Source: an uncultured Oceanisphaera sp. (GTDB lineage Bacteria; Pseudomonadota; Gammaproteobacteria; Enterobacterales; Aeromonadaceae). From it: a stretch of 64,000 nucleotides of DNA. Under the pieces are notes generated by a model that saw only the letters and a program-made list of their open reading frames with translations, ran no database searches and was not told the DNA's origin. A program made the translations under genes and the position numbers. Location: the NCBI RefSeq assembly GCF_947495715.1, contig NZ_CANLZU010000011.1:1-64000 (forward strand), read 5' to 3'. Shown one piece after another: positions 54,463 through 62,623 of this stretch. How positions within the stretch are numbered: position 1 is the first letter of the stretch; every line of letters begins with the position of its first letter.

Positions 54463-56058
54463 TCAACCCTGCTTCATGCTGGCGTACCAGAGGCGTACCA
54501 CGTTGTCGGGGTTCTGGGTGATTTCCAGCTTGTCGGAGGTTGCCCAGGCCATCGGCTCAAAATGCAGAGGCAGGAAGGGCAGGTCTTGATGCGCCATCGC
54601 CAGCACATCTTCCATCTGCTGGGTACGGATTGCCGAGTCCAGTTCGAACGAAGACTGTTCGATCAGGGTATCGATGGTGCCATTCTGATAGCGGGGAATA
54701 TTGAAGGCGCCGTAGATGCCACCGTCTTTGGAATGCAGCAACTGCTGGTTGATGCTGTAGGCATCATAGAGCGGCAGGTTGGCCCAGCCCAGTACCGCCA
54801 CATCGGTGCGGCCATTGTCGCGAATTTGGGAATAGACGCTGCGGGTGTGCATGTTCAGGTTGGACTGGACTCCCACCTTGGACCAGTAACGCTGCACCGC
54901 CTGACACCATTGCTCCGCGTTCAGGTAGTAACCCTGCTCGCAGTCGAACGCCAGCTTGAAGCCATCGGGGTAGCCGGCCTCGGCCAGCAGCGCCTTGGCC
55001 TGCTTGGGGTCGTAGCTGGTGGTCACGCCTCGCTCGGCGTCAAAGCCGGCGATGGCGGGAGCCACATAGGTGTTGGCCACCTCGGTCATGCCCCGCATGA
55101 TTTTCTTGACGATGGCTTCACGATCGATGGCCATGTGCAGGGCCTGACGTACCTTCTGATCTTTAAGTGGATTCTTGCCATCCACATTGCCCGCATTCAG
55201 CTCGTCATTCATGTTCAGGGTCAGAAACATGACGCGTAAAGAAGGCCGGACTTTTACCTCTATGCCCTTTTCCCTTTCCAGGCGGGGCAGATCCTGCAGA
55301 GGCACATCGCTCACCAAATCAAATTCGCCGGCCAGAATGCCCGCCAGACGCGTAGATTCGGATGCCACCGGTTGAAACACGATGCGATCAATATTGTGCT
55401 TGGCCTGATCGGCCTGCCACCAACCGTCATTCTTTACCAGCACCATCTCGGCGTCGCGGCGTCGGCTTTCCAGCTTGAAGGGGCCGGTGCCGTTGGTGTG
55501 ATTGGTGGCATAGCCTTCGGTTCCCTTGGTCATGCTGGTGGGCTCGGTGGCCTGGTGCTCTTCAAGCCACTCCTTGTCCATCATCAAAATACCGCTGAGC
55601 TCGTTGAGGGCGATCGGTGATTTGCCACTGAGCCGAATATCGACCGTGTAGTCGTCCACTTTTACCGCATCCTTGATCGAGGAAGCGTTACCGCGAATGC
55701 CCGAGTCCGGGTGGGTAACACGAGCAATGGAAGCGACTACGTCGTCGGCATTGAAGCCGTTGCCGTTGTGGAACTTGATACCTTTATGCAGGTAAAAACG
55801 GATGGTGGTATCGTCCAGTTGCTCCCAGTGGGTAGCCAGGGCCGGCGACATTTCCAACTGCTCATTCCACTGCACCAGACCTTCATAGATATGGTTCTGA
55901 AATGCCAGCGCCGGCGTAGAGGCAAATGCATACGGATCCAGCGTTGGAATATCCCCTTGCTGAGCCCAACGCACTACATTTTCAGCCAGCGCCTGCTGCG
56001 TCACCAGACTGCAGGAAGCGGCCACCAAACAAGCGGTTATCGTCTTTAGTTTCATCAT
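54463..56058 (-). CDS. Periplasmic solute-binding protein, family 5, copy 2
   Basis: A paralogue of the neighbouring receptor, 531 aa. The signal peptide (MMKLKTITACLVAASCSLVTQ) and most of the mature protein are alignable without large gaps. Differences concentrate in scattered positions (for example ADIPTLDPYAFASTHALS against GDIPTLDPYAFASTPALA) and a KQG C-terminal extension. It is the first gene of the importer operon and is divergent from the first amidohydrolase. Duplication may widen or shift ligand range. Confidence 0.93.
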   Translation of the reverse strand: MMKLKTITACLVAASCSLVTQQALAENVVRWAQQGDIPTLDPYAFASTPALAFQNHIYEGLVQWNEQLEMSPALATHWEQLDDTTIRFYLHKGIKFHNGNGFNADDVVASIARVTHPDSGIRGNASSIKDAVKVDDYTVDIRLSGKSPIALNELSGILMMDKEWLEEHQATEPTSMTKGTEGYATNHTNGTGPFKLESRRRDAEMVLVKNDGWWQADQAKHNIDRIVFQPVASESTRLAGILAGEFDLVSDVPLQDLPRLEREKGIEVKVRPSLRVMFLTLNMNDELNAGNVDGKNPLKDQKVRQALHMAIDREAIVKKIMRGMTEVANTYVAPAIAGFDAERGVTTSYDPKQAKALLAEAGYPDGFKLAFDCEQGYYLNAEQWCQAVQRYWSKVGVQSNLNMHTRSVYSQIRDNGRTDVAVLGWANLPLYDAYSINQQLLHSKDGGIYGAFNIPRYQNGTIDTLIEQSSFELDSAIRTQQMEDVLAMAHQDLPFLPLHFEPMAWATSDKLEITQNPDNVVRLWYASMKQG

Positions 56059-56345
56059 TCATCGTCCCTGTGAGTGAAAACATAACGGCCTGGTTATGAC
56101 GACCGTTGCTGGAGCTGATTATCAATCAACCGCGCCAACAGTTAACATCGTAGATTCAAAGTGATAATAAAAACAAAACAAAGTGCTAACAATTGGTTTG
56201 TTTGTGATGGCAACCACAAAACACAAATTCAACTCTGGGTAGGATGATCGGCAAGTTATGGCGCGGATCGTTACGACGTCCCTTGCCATCGTTAACACAG
56301 TCGAGCACAAGCCATTCGGGGTTAATAGGACCAAAGGGAGCAATC
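56059..56345. other. Divergent control region of the importer and amidohydrolase genes
   Basis: This 287-base AT-rich region contains GTTAAC at 56141-56146 and 56291-56296 and GCTAAC at 56185-56190. GTTAACAAATGCTAAC also occurs at 59993-60008 in front of the GntR gene, so these are candidate operators. No gene is supported inside. Confidence 0.45.
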
Positions 56346-57536
56346 ATGGTAGCCACATTGATCAGACAAGTTCGTCTTGCACCACAGCAGGGAAGCCAGG
56401 ATGTATTGATTGAGCAGGGCCGAATCGTGCGTATCGAGCCGAATATATCGTTACCACACGGCGCAATACTGCAGGAAGGGCACCACCGCCTGGCCCTGCC
56501 CGGGTTTATCGACGGCCATGCGCATATCGACAAATCCCTGTGGGGCATGGACTGGTATGAAAACCAGGTTCCCAGAGAGCTGCCCGCCATTATCGAAAAC
56601 GAACGTCATTTTCGGCGCCAGCATGAATTTGACGCACAGCAACAATCCGAACGCATTACCCGTCAGGCTATCAGCAAGGGCACGACTCATATCCGTACTC
56701 ATATCGATGTGGATACCGAAATTGGCCTGCAACATATGGAAGGTGTGCTGGCTACCAAGGCCAAGCTGGCCAAGCAGATTTATATCGAGACGGTGTGTTT
56801 TCCCCAGAGTGGCCTGCTCGGTAGGCCCGGTACCCGGGCGCTGATGGAAGAGGCGCTCAAGCTGGGTGCCGATTACGTCGGCGGTATCGACCCTTCATCT
56901 TTTGAGCGCGATCCGGTGGCCCATATCGACGCGGTATTCGACATGGCCGTTAAGTACGGCAAGGGCGTCGATCTGCACCTGCACGAAGCGGGCGAGCTCG
57001 GCGCCTTTTCGGTCGAGCTGATAATCGAACGTACCCTGGCGCTGGGTCTGCAGGGCAAGGTAACCATCAGCCATGCCTTTTGCCTGGGTGAAATAGACCC
57101 GGCCTATCAGGATCGGCTGATCGACGGGCTGGCCCGGGCCGATATTGCCATTGCGACTACCGCCCCGGCCAATCGTAATGTACCGCCCTATGAAAAACTG
57201 CGTGCCGCCGGCATCAAGGTCACCGCCGGTAACGACGGCATTCGCGACACCTGGAGCCCTTATGGTAATGGCGACATGCTGCAGCGGGCCATGCTGATGG
57301 GGCTCAAATATCGCTGGCGCCAGGACAAGGAGCTGGAACAGGCGCTTCATGCCATTACCCGGGGCGGCGCCGAGGTGATGGGGCTGACCGACTATGGTCT
57401 GGCGGTGGGTTGCCAGGCCGATCTGGTGCTGCTTGATGCCCGGACACTGGCCGAAGCCATTGTCGAACCGCCTCAGGCTCGCACCGTGTTCAAGGCCGGC
57501 ACTTTGGTCGCTGACCAGGGCGAATGTTTATTCTGA
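56346..57536 (+). CDS. Cytosine deaminase-like amidohydrolase
   Basis: A metal-dependent hydrolase of the CodA/AtzC-like group, 396 aa. Metal-binding motifs are His58-x-His60 in GFIDGHAHIDK, HLHEAGE near residue 217, a further His in VTISHAFCLG, and Asp in TAGNDGIRDTWSPYGNGDML near residue 300. The last is typical of cytosine deaminase and N-isopropylammelide hydrolase. ATG 56346 follows AAAGGGAGC; the frame open to 56244 is not used. The substrate is probably what the divergent importer brings in: a small cyclic amide, amidine or pyrimidine-like compound (inference). Confidence 0.88.
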   Translation: MVATLIRQVRLAPQQGSQDVLIEQGRIVRIEPNISLPHGAILQEGHHRLALPGFIDGHAHIDKSLWGMDWYENQVPRELPAIIENERHFRRQHEFDAQQQSERITRQAISKGTTHIRTHIDVDTEIGLQHMEGVLATKAKLAKQIYIETVCFPQSGLLGRPGTRALMEEALKLGADYVGGIDPSSFERDPVAHIDAVFDMAVKYGKGVDLHLHEAGELGAFSVELIIERTLALGLQGKVTISHAFCLGEIDPAYQDRLIDGLARADIAIATTAPANRNVPPYEKLRAAGIKVTAGNDGIRDTWSPYGNGDMLQRAMLMGLKYRWRQDKELEQALHAITRGGAEVMGLTDYGLAVGCQADLVLLDARTLAEAIVEPPQARTVFKAGTLVADQGECLF

Positions 57537-57708
57537 GCAGACACATTCGTTAGCAATCACGCCATTGAATGGCGCACAAGAGCAGGACGAGACACCCTCA
57601 CACCGACTCGCCGCAGCCCCCATTTTGGGGTTGGATCGACGGCACCAACGGTTGGCGCAGAGGATCTCCCCATCCTTCTTCATCAGACACTGACGGAGCC
57701 CCACTTAC
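57537..57708. other. Spacer between the two amidohydrolase genes
   Basis: Contains small hairpins CGCCAT/ATGGCG (about 57561-57575) and CCCCATTTTGGGG, but no intrinsic terminator. A shared transcript with the upstream gene is possible. No gene is supported. Confidence 0.4.
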
Positions 57709-59175
57709 ATGAAAACCACCAAAATCACCGCCAAATACGTTATCGGCTTCAAGGACGGTGGCCACCATATCTACGAGCAGGGTGAGCTGGTCTATCGCGG
57801 CGACACCGTACTGTTTGTCGGCCACGGCTATCAGGGCCAGGTCGACGAAACCCTGGCCATGGGCAACGCCCTGGTCGGCCCCGGCTTTATCGACCTGGAT
57901 GCGGTGGCCGATCTGGACTCCACCGTGCTCGCCTTCGACCATCAGCCAGGCTGGAAAAAAGGCCGCCTGCCCGCCAGCGACTGGCAACGGCGCGAAACCT
58001 ACAGCGACGCCGAACTGGACTTCAACAAGCGCTATGCCTTCAGCCAGCTGCTACTAAACGGCATCACCACCATAGCGCCGATCACCTCCATTCTTTACCG
58101 GGAGTGGGCCGAAACCGCCGACGAGTTCCGGCGTGCCGCCGAGATTGCCGCCAGCCTGGGGGTGCGCGCCTATCTGGGCCCCGCCTACATGTCGGGATAT
58201 GGCGTGGTGAACCCGGATACCCGTGTCGAAATGCGCTTCGATGAACAGCGTGGGCTGAAGGGGCTGGAAGAAGCGGTGCGCTATGTGGAGCAGCTTCACC
58301 AGTACGGCGATACTATCCAGGGCATGCTGGCCCCGGACCGCATCGAAGGCTGCACCCCCGAGCTGCTGCGCCAGACTGCTAAAGCCATGCGTGCGCTGGA
58401 CTGTCCGGTGCGGCTGCACAGCTGCCAGGGCGAGTTTGAAGTGGACATGATTCACGAGCTGTACCACGGCATGTCGTCGGTGGAGTTCATGGCCGAACAT
58501 GATCTGCTCGACTCTCGTTTGCTGCTACCCCATCTGCAACTGCTGGGCGGCAAGCAACCCAGTCCGGAGAAAATACAACGAGAGCTGGCTCTGCTTGGCC
58601 AAAGTGGTGCCAGCGCCGTTATCTGTCCGCTGGTGGCCGGCCGCCATGCCAAATACTTCAACGGCGTCAGCCGTTTCCGTGAAGCCGGCATCAATATCAG
58701 CCTGGGCACCGACACCTACCCACCAGACATGATCCAGAACATGCACGTCGGCGCCATGCTCAGCCGGGTCACGACCGGCAATATCACCGAGGCCTCCGCG
58801 GCGGATTATTACAATATGGCCACTCTGGGCGGCGCCAGGGCTCTGGGCCGGGAAGATATCGGCCGCCTCTGTGCGGGCGCCAAGGCGGACATTATGGTGT
58901 TCGACTTTGACGGCATTCATACCGGCCAGGTATTCGACCCCATCACCAACCTGGTGATCAACGGCAACGGTCGCGACATCAAGGGAGTCATCGTCAATGG
59001 AGACAAGGTGGTGTGGGACGGACGACTGGTGAAGCCGGGTCTGGATCTGCAGCAACTGCATCATCAAGCCCAGCAACAATTCGACGGCTTTATTGCCAGC
59101 TATCCGGAACGCAGCCACCGGCATCCGCCGTTAGCAGAGATTTTTCCGCCTTCCTTTCCCACCAGCCGACCTTAA
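57709..59175 (+). CDS. Amidohydrolase-superfamily protein with altered metal motif
   Basis: A 488-aa protein with the TrzA/AtzB-like amidohydrolase layout: N- and C-terminal beta-sandwich parts (ITAKYVIGFKDGGHH; IVNGDKVVWDGRLV) around a barrel. The usual HxH after GFID is missing: it reads PGFIDLDAVADLDS. The next metal/substrate motif is HSCQGEFE rather than HxxE, while the late Asp is kept in SLGTDTYPPDMIQNMHVG. It may bind metal differently, bind one metal ion, or have changed chemistry. Together with the upstream deaminase-like enzyme and importer it likely forms a catabolic route. Confidence 0.82.
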   Translation: MKTTKITAKYVIGFKDGGHHIYEQGELVYRGDTVLFVGHGYQGQVDETLAMGNALVGPGFIDLDAVADLDSTVLAFDHQPGWKKGRLPASDWQRRETYSDAELDFNKRYAFSQLLLNGITTIAPITSILYREWAETADEFRRAAEIAASLGVRAYLGPAYMSGYGVVNPDTRVEMRFDEQRGLKGLEEAVRYVEQLHQYGDTIQGMLAPDRIEGCTPELLRQTAKAMRALDCPVRLHSCQGEFEVDMIHELYHGMSSVEFMAEHDLLDSRLLLPHLQLLGGKQPSPEKIQRELALLGQSGASAVICPLVAGRHAKYFNGVSRFREAGINISLGTDTYPPDMIQNMHVGAMLSRVTTGNITEASAADYYNMATLGGARALGREDIGRLCAGAKADIMVFDFDGIHTGQVFDPITNLVINGNGRDIKGVIVNGDKVVWDGRLVKPGLDLQQLHHQAQQQFDGFIASYPERSHRHPPLAEIFPPSFPTSRP

Positions 59176-59180
59176 CGAAA

Positions 59181-59208
59181 ACGCCGACCGGTATGAACCG
59201 GTCGGCGT
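59181..59208. terminator. Terminator between the amidohydrolase and GntR genes
   Basis: ACGCCGACCGGT pairs perfectly with ACCGGTCGGCGT around ATGA. AAAA precedes it on the plus strand, so the T-run favours termination of the minus-strand GntR gene. It is weaker for the plus strand. Confidence 0.75.
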
Positions 59209-59247
59209 ATTGACATAGCCCAGACTGATGCGCCAGACATCATTAAT

Positions 59248-59946
59248 CTATTCAGTGGGTACACTATCGGCAAACAAGGCAACAAAATCGGTAACCTGCT
59301 CTTCTTCCTGGGTCAGATCCAGGCTCGACTCCAGATTGTCCAGGTGCTGGCGCATCGACAATACAGCCGTGTCCACATCACCGGCAGCCAGCAACTCAAC
59401 CAGCTGAGTGTGTTCGTCACAATGACATTCATGGCTTCGGCTGTCTTTCTGATACATGCTGACTATCAGCGAACAACGCCCCAGCAACCGCTCCAGCATA
59501 TCCGACAGCACCTGATTACCCGCTATTCGCGCCAGCTCGATATGAAAGCGAGCCGCCAATTTTACCGCTGCTGGCCTCCTGCCCTCTTCCACCGCCTGTC
59601 TTTCCTCTTCAATCAACTTGCGAAGCGCGGCCAGGTCAGTGTCTTCTATCCGTTCAGCCGCAAGTACCATCGCTTCGGCTTCCAGCAAACGGCGCACCAC
59701 GAACACATCAGCCGCCTCCTGCTGGCTGGGACAGGCCACCATGGCGCCCTTGTTGATGGTAATGCTGACCAACCCCTGATGACTCAACTCCAGCAAGGCA
59801 GCCCGTATATGGTTACGGTTAGCACCAAGAGCATCGACCAGTTTCAGCTCTACCAAGCGAGTACCCGGCACCAGTCGTTGCTCGACAATGGCACGACCGA
59901 TGGCCTCGACAATACGCCGGATTTCCTTTTTCTTTGCAGTAGACAA
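59248..59946 (-). CDS. GntR-family regulator with FCD ligand domain
   Basis: A transcription regulator of about 232 aa. The N-terminal winged helix (IGRAIVEQRLVPGTRLVELKLVDAL, then NRNHIRAALLELSHQGLV) is of the FadR subfamily. The FCD domain has likely metal ligands in AARFHIELARIAGN and HECHCDEHTQLVELLAAGD. No ATG occurs near the N-terminus. TTG 59946 is chosen because GGAG lies six bases upstream; GTG 59961 is an alternative. It lies downstream of the amidohydrolases in convergent orientation and probably controls them and the importer. Confidence 0.83.
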   Translation of the reverse strand: MSTAKKKEIRRIVEAIGRAIVEQRLVPGTRLVELKLVDALGANRNHIRAALLELSHQGLVSITINKGAMVACPSQQEAADVFVVRRLLEAEAMVLAAERIEDTDLAALRKLIEEERQAVEEGRRPAAVKLAARFHIELARIAGNQVLSDMLERLLGRCSLIVSMYQKDSRSHECHCDEHTQLVELLAAGDVDTAVLSMRQHLDNLESSLDLTQEEEQVTDFVALFADSVPTE

Positions 59947-60029
59947 GGGCTGCTCCAACACGCCAAAACAGTACAACGGATAGGGCAGTAATGTTAACAA
60001 ATGCTAACCTGCTCAACCAGAACAAGCTC

Positions 60030-62048
60030 TCAGCCCCAGCCCCAGCGGCTGACGCCCGGATAGCCGCCTTCGAGCAGTTCCTTGATGAAAACAGAGGGGA
60101 TTTGCCGGTCGGCCAGCAGAAAGACCTGATGCCGGGCGCGGGTCAGGCCAACGTAGAACAGCCGGCGCTCTTCCGCATGGGGGAAGGCTTCGGCGTCCGG
60201 CAGCAGCAATTCCAACAGGGCGGCGCCGTTCTTATCGGGCGGAAAGCCGTACTTGCCCCGGCACAACCCCAGCATGATCACGTGATCCGCCTCCTTGCCC
60301 TTGGCCCCGTGCAGGGTCTGAACCTCCAGCTTGAGCTCGGGAAAGCGTCGGCGCCAGCCGGCCAGCTGTGATTCGTCCGGCAGGCTGAAACGAAAGCGGG
60401 CCAGCAGATACACCGAGGCATCCGCCTGCTCGGCGGCAATCAGCCCAAGCAGTCGGGTCACAGTATCCATCTGGCTGTCGCTGGCCACCGGCAGCACATG
60501 CACGCACGGCCCGTCACTATGGTGATGAGTGGTTAGCGTTTTCGGCAGTTGCGCCGGGTTGCGGGTCACGAACCGGCTGGCCACCTTTTCAATCTGATTG
60601 TTGAATCGAAAGGTCTTGTCGAGACGGGTCATGCGGCTGACACCAAAGTATTCGCCAAAGCGGGTGGTCAGCGACACATCGGCGCCGCTGAAGCGATAGA
60701 TCGCCTGCCAGTCATCGCCTACGCAAAACAGCGACAACCCGGGAGCGGCATCGCGCAAAGCCTGCAACAGGGCGGCCCGGGGAGCGGAAATATCCTGAAA
60801 TTCGTCCACCAGAATATAGCGCCAGGGCACCTCGAAGCGGCCACGCCGCACCAGCTCGGTGGCCTGCTCTATCATGTCGTCGAAGTCGATCTCGCCCTGC
60901 TCGGCCAGATGTTGCTGGTAGCGCTGCAACAGCGGGCGCACCAGATCCAGTTGCTCAACCAGCGCCGGCGTCAGCTCATTCGGCTCTGGCTCGCCGTAGA
61001 GCTTGAGTGCCGCCACCAGCGGTGCCCAGTCGCGTGCCAACCGCCGGTAATCCGGCTGGGGCAGTACCTGAAAACGATGCCGCCGCAGCCAGTCATGCAG
61101 CCGATTGCCGTAGTCCTCGTCCAGCTGACAGTTCTGCTCCAGCCAATGGGCGAAAATATTGATGCGAGCACTTTCCTGCTGGGCCAGCGGGCTGAGTGAC
61201 GGGCTTCTGCCGGCTACCCGCGCCAGAATCATCAAGCCCAGGGCATGAAAGGTGCTGGCCTTCACGGTTGCGGTGCTCGGCTGGCGCGCCAGCCGCTCAC
61301 TCATTTCCGTGGCTGCCTCGTTACCGAAGGCCAGCAACAGTACTTCATCGGCCCGGGCCTGACGTGATGCCAGCAAGAAGGCCGCCCGCGCCGCCATGAC
61401 ACTGGTTTTGCCACAACCGGCACCGGCCAGCACCAGGTTGTGATCTTCATCCACCACGCAGGCCAGCCGCTGGGCCTCGGTCAGCGGGTGCGCCTCAATA
61501 CTGTCAAACAGGGCGCCGTATTCGGCCAGCGCCTGGGTGCAGTAATCCTGACAGCATTGCTCGCGCCAATGCTCATCCGCCGCCGTCAGGGTCGCCACCA
61601 GCTCGAAGGCCGCCCGCGCTCTGTCGCTCAGCGCCTCGGGCGGCGCATGCTGACGCCAGTCTATCGACTCTTGTCGCAACAGCTGCTTCAGTTGTTGCCA
61701 GCGGGAATGGCGCAAATAGCCCAATTCCAGCAATGCCAGGCAGGATTCGGCCAAGGGCACCACCCGAGTGGCATGGTGTTGATACCAGCCCAGGGTAATG
61801 GCGTCGCACAGCGGCTCGGCCACCGTTTTCGGCAACCAGCCCAGCTCGATATCCCCCTGAGTGCAAAACAGCCGCAACCGATACAGCCACCGTGCCTGCT
61901 CCAGACTGGGCGGTGCACTCAGCTCGGTCCAGTGCAGGGCGTGGCGTTCCCGCCGCAGGTGCAGCACCAGGCCTTCCACCGTGGGTTCGGTGGCAAGAAA
62001 GGGATGATTGAACCAGGGCGCCAGCCAGTGCGCCCGAAAGATCTGCAT
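60030..62048 (-). CDS. helD: DNA helicase IV
   Basis: A UvrD/Rep-like superfamily 1 helicase of 672 aa (E. coli HelD 684). Walker A is LAGAGCGKTSV near residue 208 and Walker B is LVDEFQDISAPRAALL. Later motifs FCVGDDWQAIYRFSGAD, TLHGAKGKEADHVI and EERRLFYVGLTRARH are intact. The divergent N-terminal 190 residues are specific to HelD. The Walker A Cys (GAGCGKT) replaces a Ser found in E. coli. It lies 9 nt after the Lrp-like gene on the same strand. Confidence 0.93.
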   Translation of the reverse strand: MQIFRAHWLAPWFNHPFLATEPTVEGLVLHLRRERHALHWTELSAPPSLEQARWLYRLRLFCTQGDIELGWLPKTVAEPLCDAITLGWYQHHATRVVPLAESCLALLELGYLRHSRWQQLKQLLRQESIDWRQHAPPEALSDRARAAFELVATLTAADEHWREQCCQDYCTQALAEYGALFDSIEAHPLTEAQRLACVVDEDHNLVLAGAGCGKTSVMAARAAFLLASRQARADEVLLLAFGNEAATEMSERLARQPSTATVKASTFHALGLMILARVAGRSPSLSPLAQQESARINIFAHWLEQNCQLDEDYGNRLHDWLRRHRFQVLPQPDYRRLARDWAPLVAALKLYGEPEPNELTPALVEQLDLVRPLLQRYQQHLAEQGEIDFDDMIEQATELVRRGRFEVPWRYILVDEFQDISAPRAALLQALRDAAPGLSLFCVGDDWQAIYRFSGADVSLTTRFGEYFGVSRMTRLDKTFRFNNQIEKVASRFVTRNPAQLPKTLTTHHHSDGPCVHVLPVASDSQMDTVTRLLGLIAAEQADASVYLLARFRFSLPDESQLAGWRRRFPELKLEVQTLHGAKGKEADHVIMLGLCRGKYGFPPDKNGAALLELLLPDAEAFPHAEERRLFYVGLTRARHQVFLLADRQIPSVFIKELLEGGYPGVSRWGWG

Positions 62049-62057
62049 GCCGCCGCC

Positions 62058-62483
62058 TCAGGAAAGGGTGTTGATTACCTCACCCAGTATCATGTGCGTG
62101 CGCACCGTCTTGATATGGGGGGTGTGTTCAATGATGTGACGAATGGCGTCCAGCCGCTCCATGGAGGCAGCCTCCACATAAACCAGCATGTCGGTTTCGC
62201 CGCTGATGGTATAGCAGAGTTTAACCTCGGGCACGGCACGCAGCGCCTCGGCATATTGCTCGCACTGGCGCACGTGATAGCAGAGGGCGAAATAGGCGCG
62301 CACCAGGGCGTGTGTGTTGCCGAGCCGGGCGTGATAACCACGAATAACACCACGCTCTTCCAGACTCTTGATGCGTTCGGATACCGCCGAGCGGGACAGA
62401 TTCACCTCGCGGGCAATACTGGCCACCGCCAGACGGGCGTTTTCCGTCAGCAGGGAGACGATTTTTTGATCAAACTTGTCCAC
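62058..62483 (-). CDS. Lrp/AsnC-family regulator
   Basis: A 141-aa regulator. The N-terminal helix-turn-helix (LLTENARLAVASIAREVNLSRSAVSERIKSLEERGVI) is followed by a RAM ligand domain (FALCYHVRQCEQYAEALRAV, YTISGETDMLVYVEAASM). The GTG start at 62483 follows AAAGAGGG; a TTG at 62513 is a weaker alternative. It is divergent from a YjeH-type exporter, the usual arrangement of an Lrp-like regulator and its amino acid exporter. Confidence 0.9.
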   Translation of the reverse strand: MDKFDQKIVSLLTENARLAVASIAREVNLSRSAVSERIKSLEERGVIRGYHARLGNTHALVRAYFALCYHVRQCEQYAEALRAVPEVKLCYTISGETDMLVYVEAASMERLDAIRHIIEHTPHIKTVRTHMILGEVINTLS

Positions 62484-62512
62484 TGCACCCTCTTTTTCTA
62501 CGTCCCCGACCA

Positions 62513-62534
62513 AACGTCGGCCAAAAGCGACGTT
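62513..62534. promoter_or_regulatory. Inverted repeat in the Lrp-exporter divergent region
   Basis: AACGTCG (62513-62519) and CGACGTT (62528-62534) form a perfect 7-bp dyad, 15 bases start to start, about 30 bases upstream of the regulator start. A second small palindrome, AGAATTCT, lies at about 62595-62602 near the exporter start. Either may be an operator. Confidence 0.45.
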
Positions 62535-62623
62535 TCGCCGTGCTCAAGCAGCAAAGTGCCAGGCCTTATTATTGTTAGCAGGCGTTAATATATCAGAATT
62601 CTTGCATACGGATTTGAAACAAC

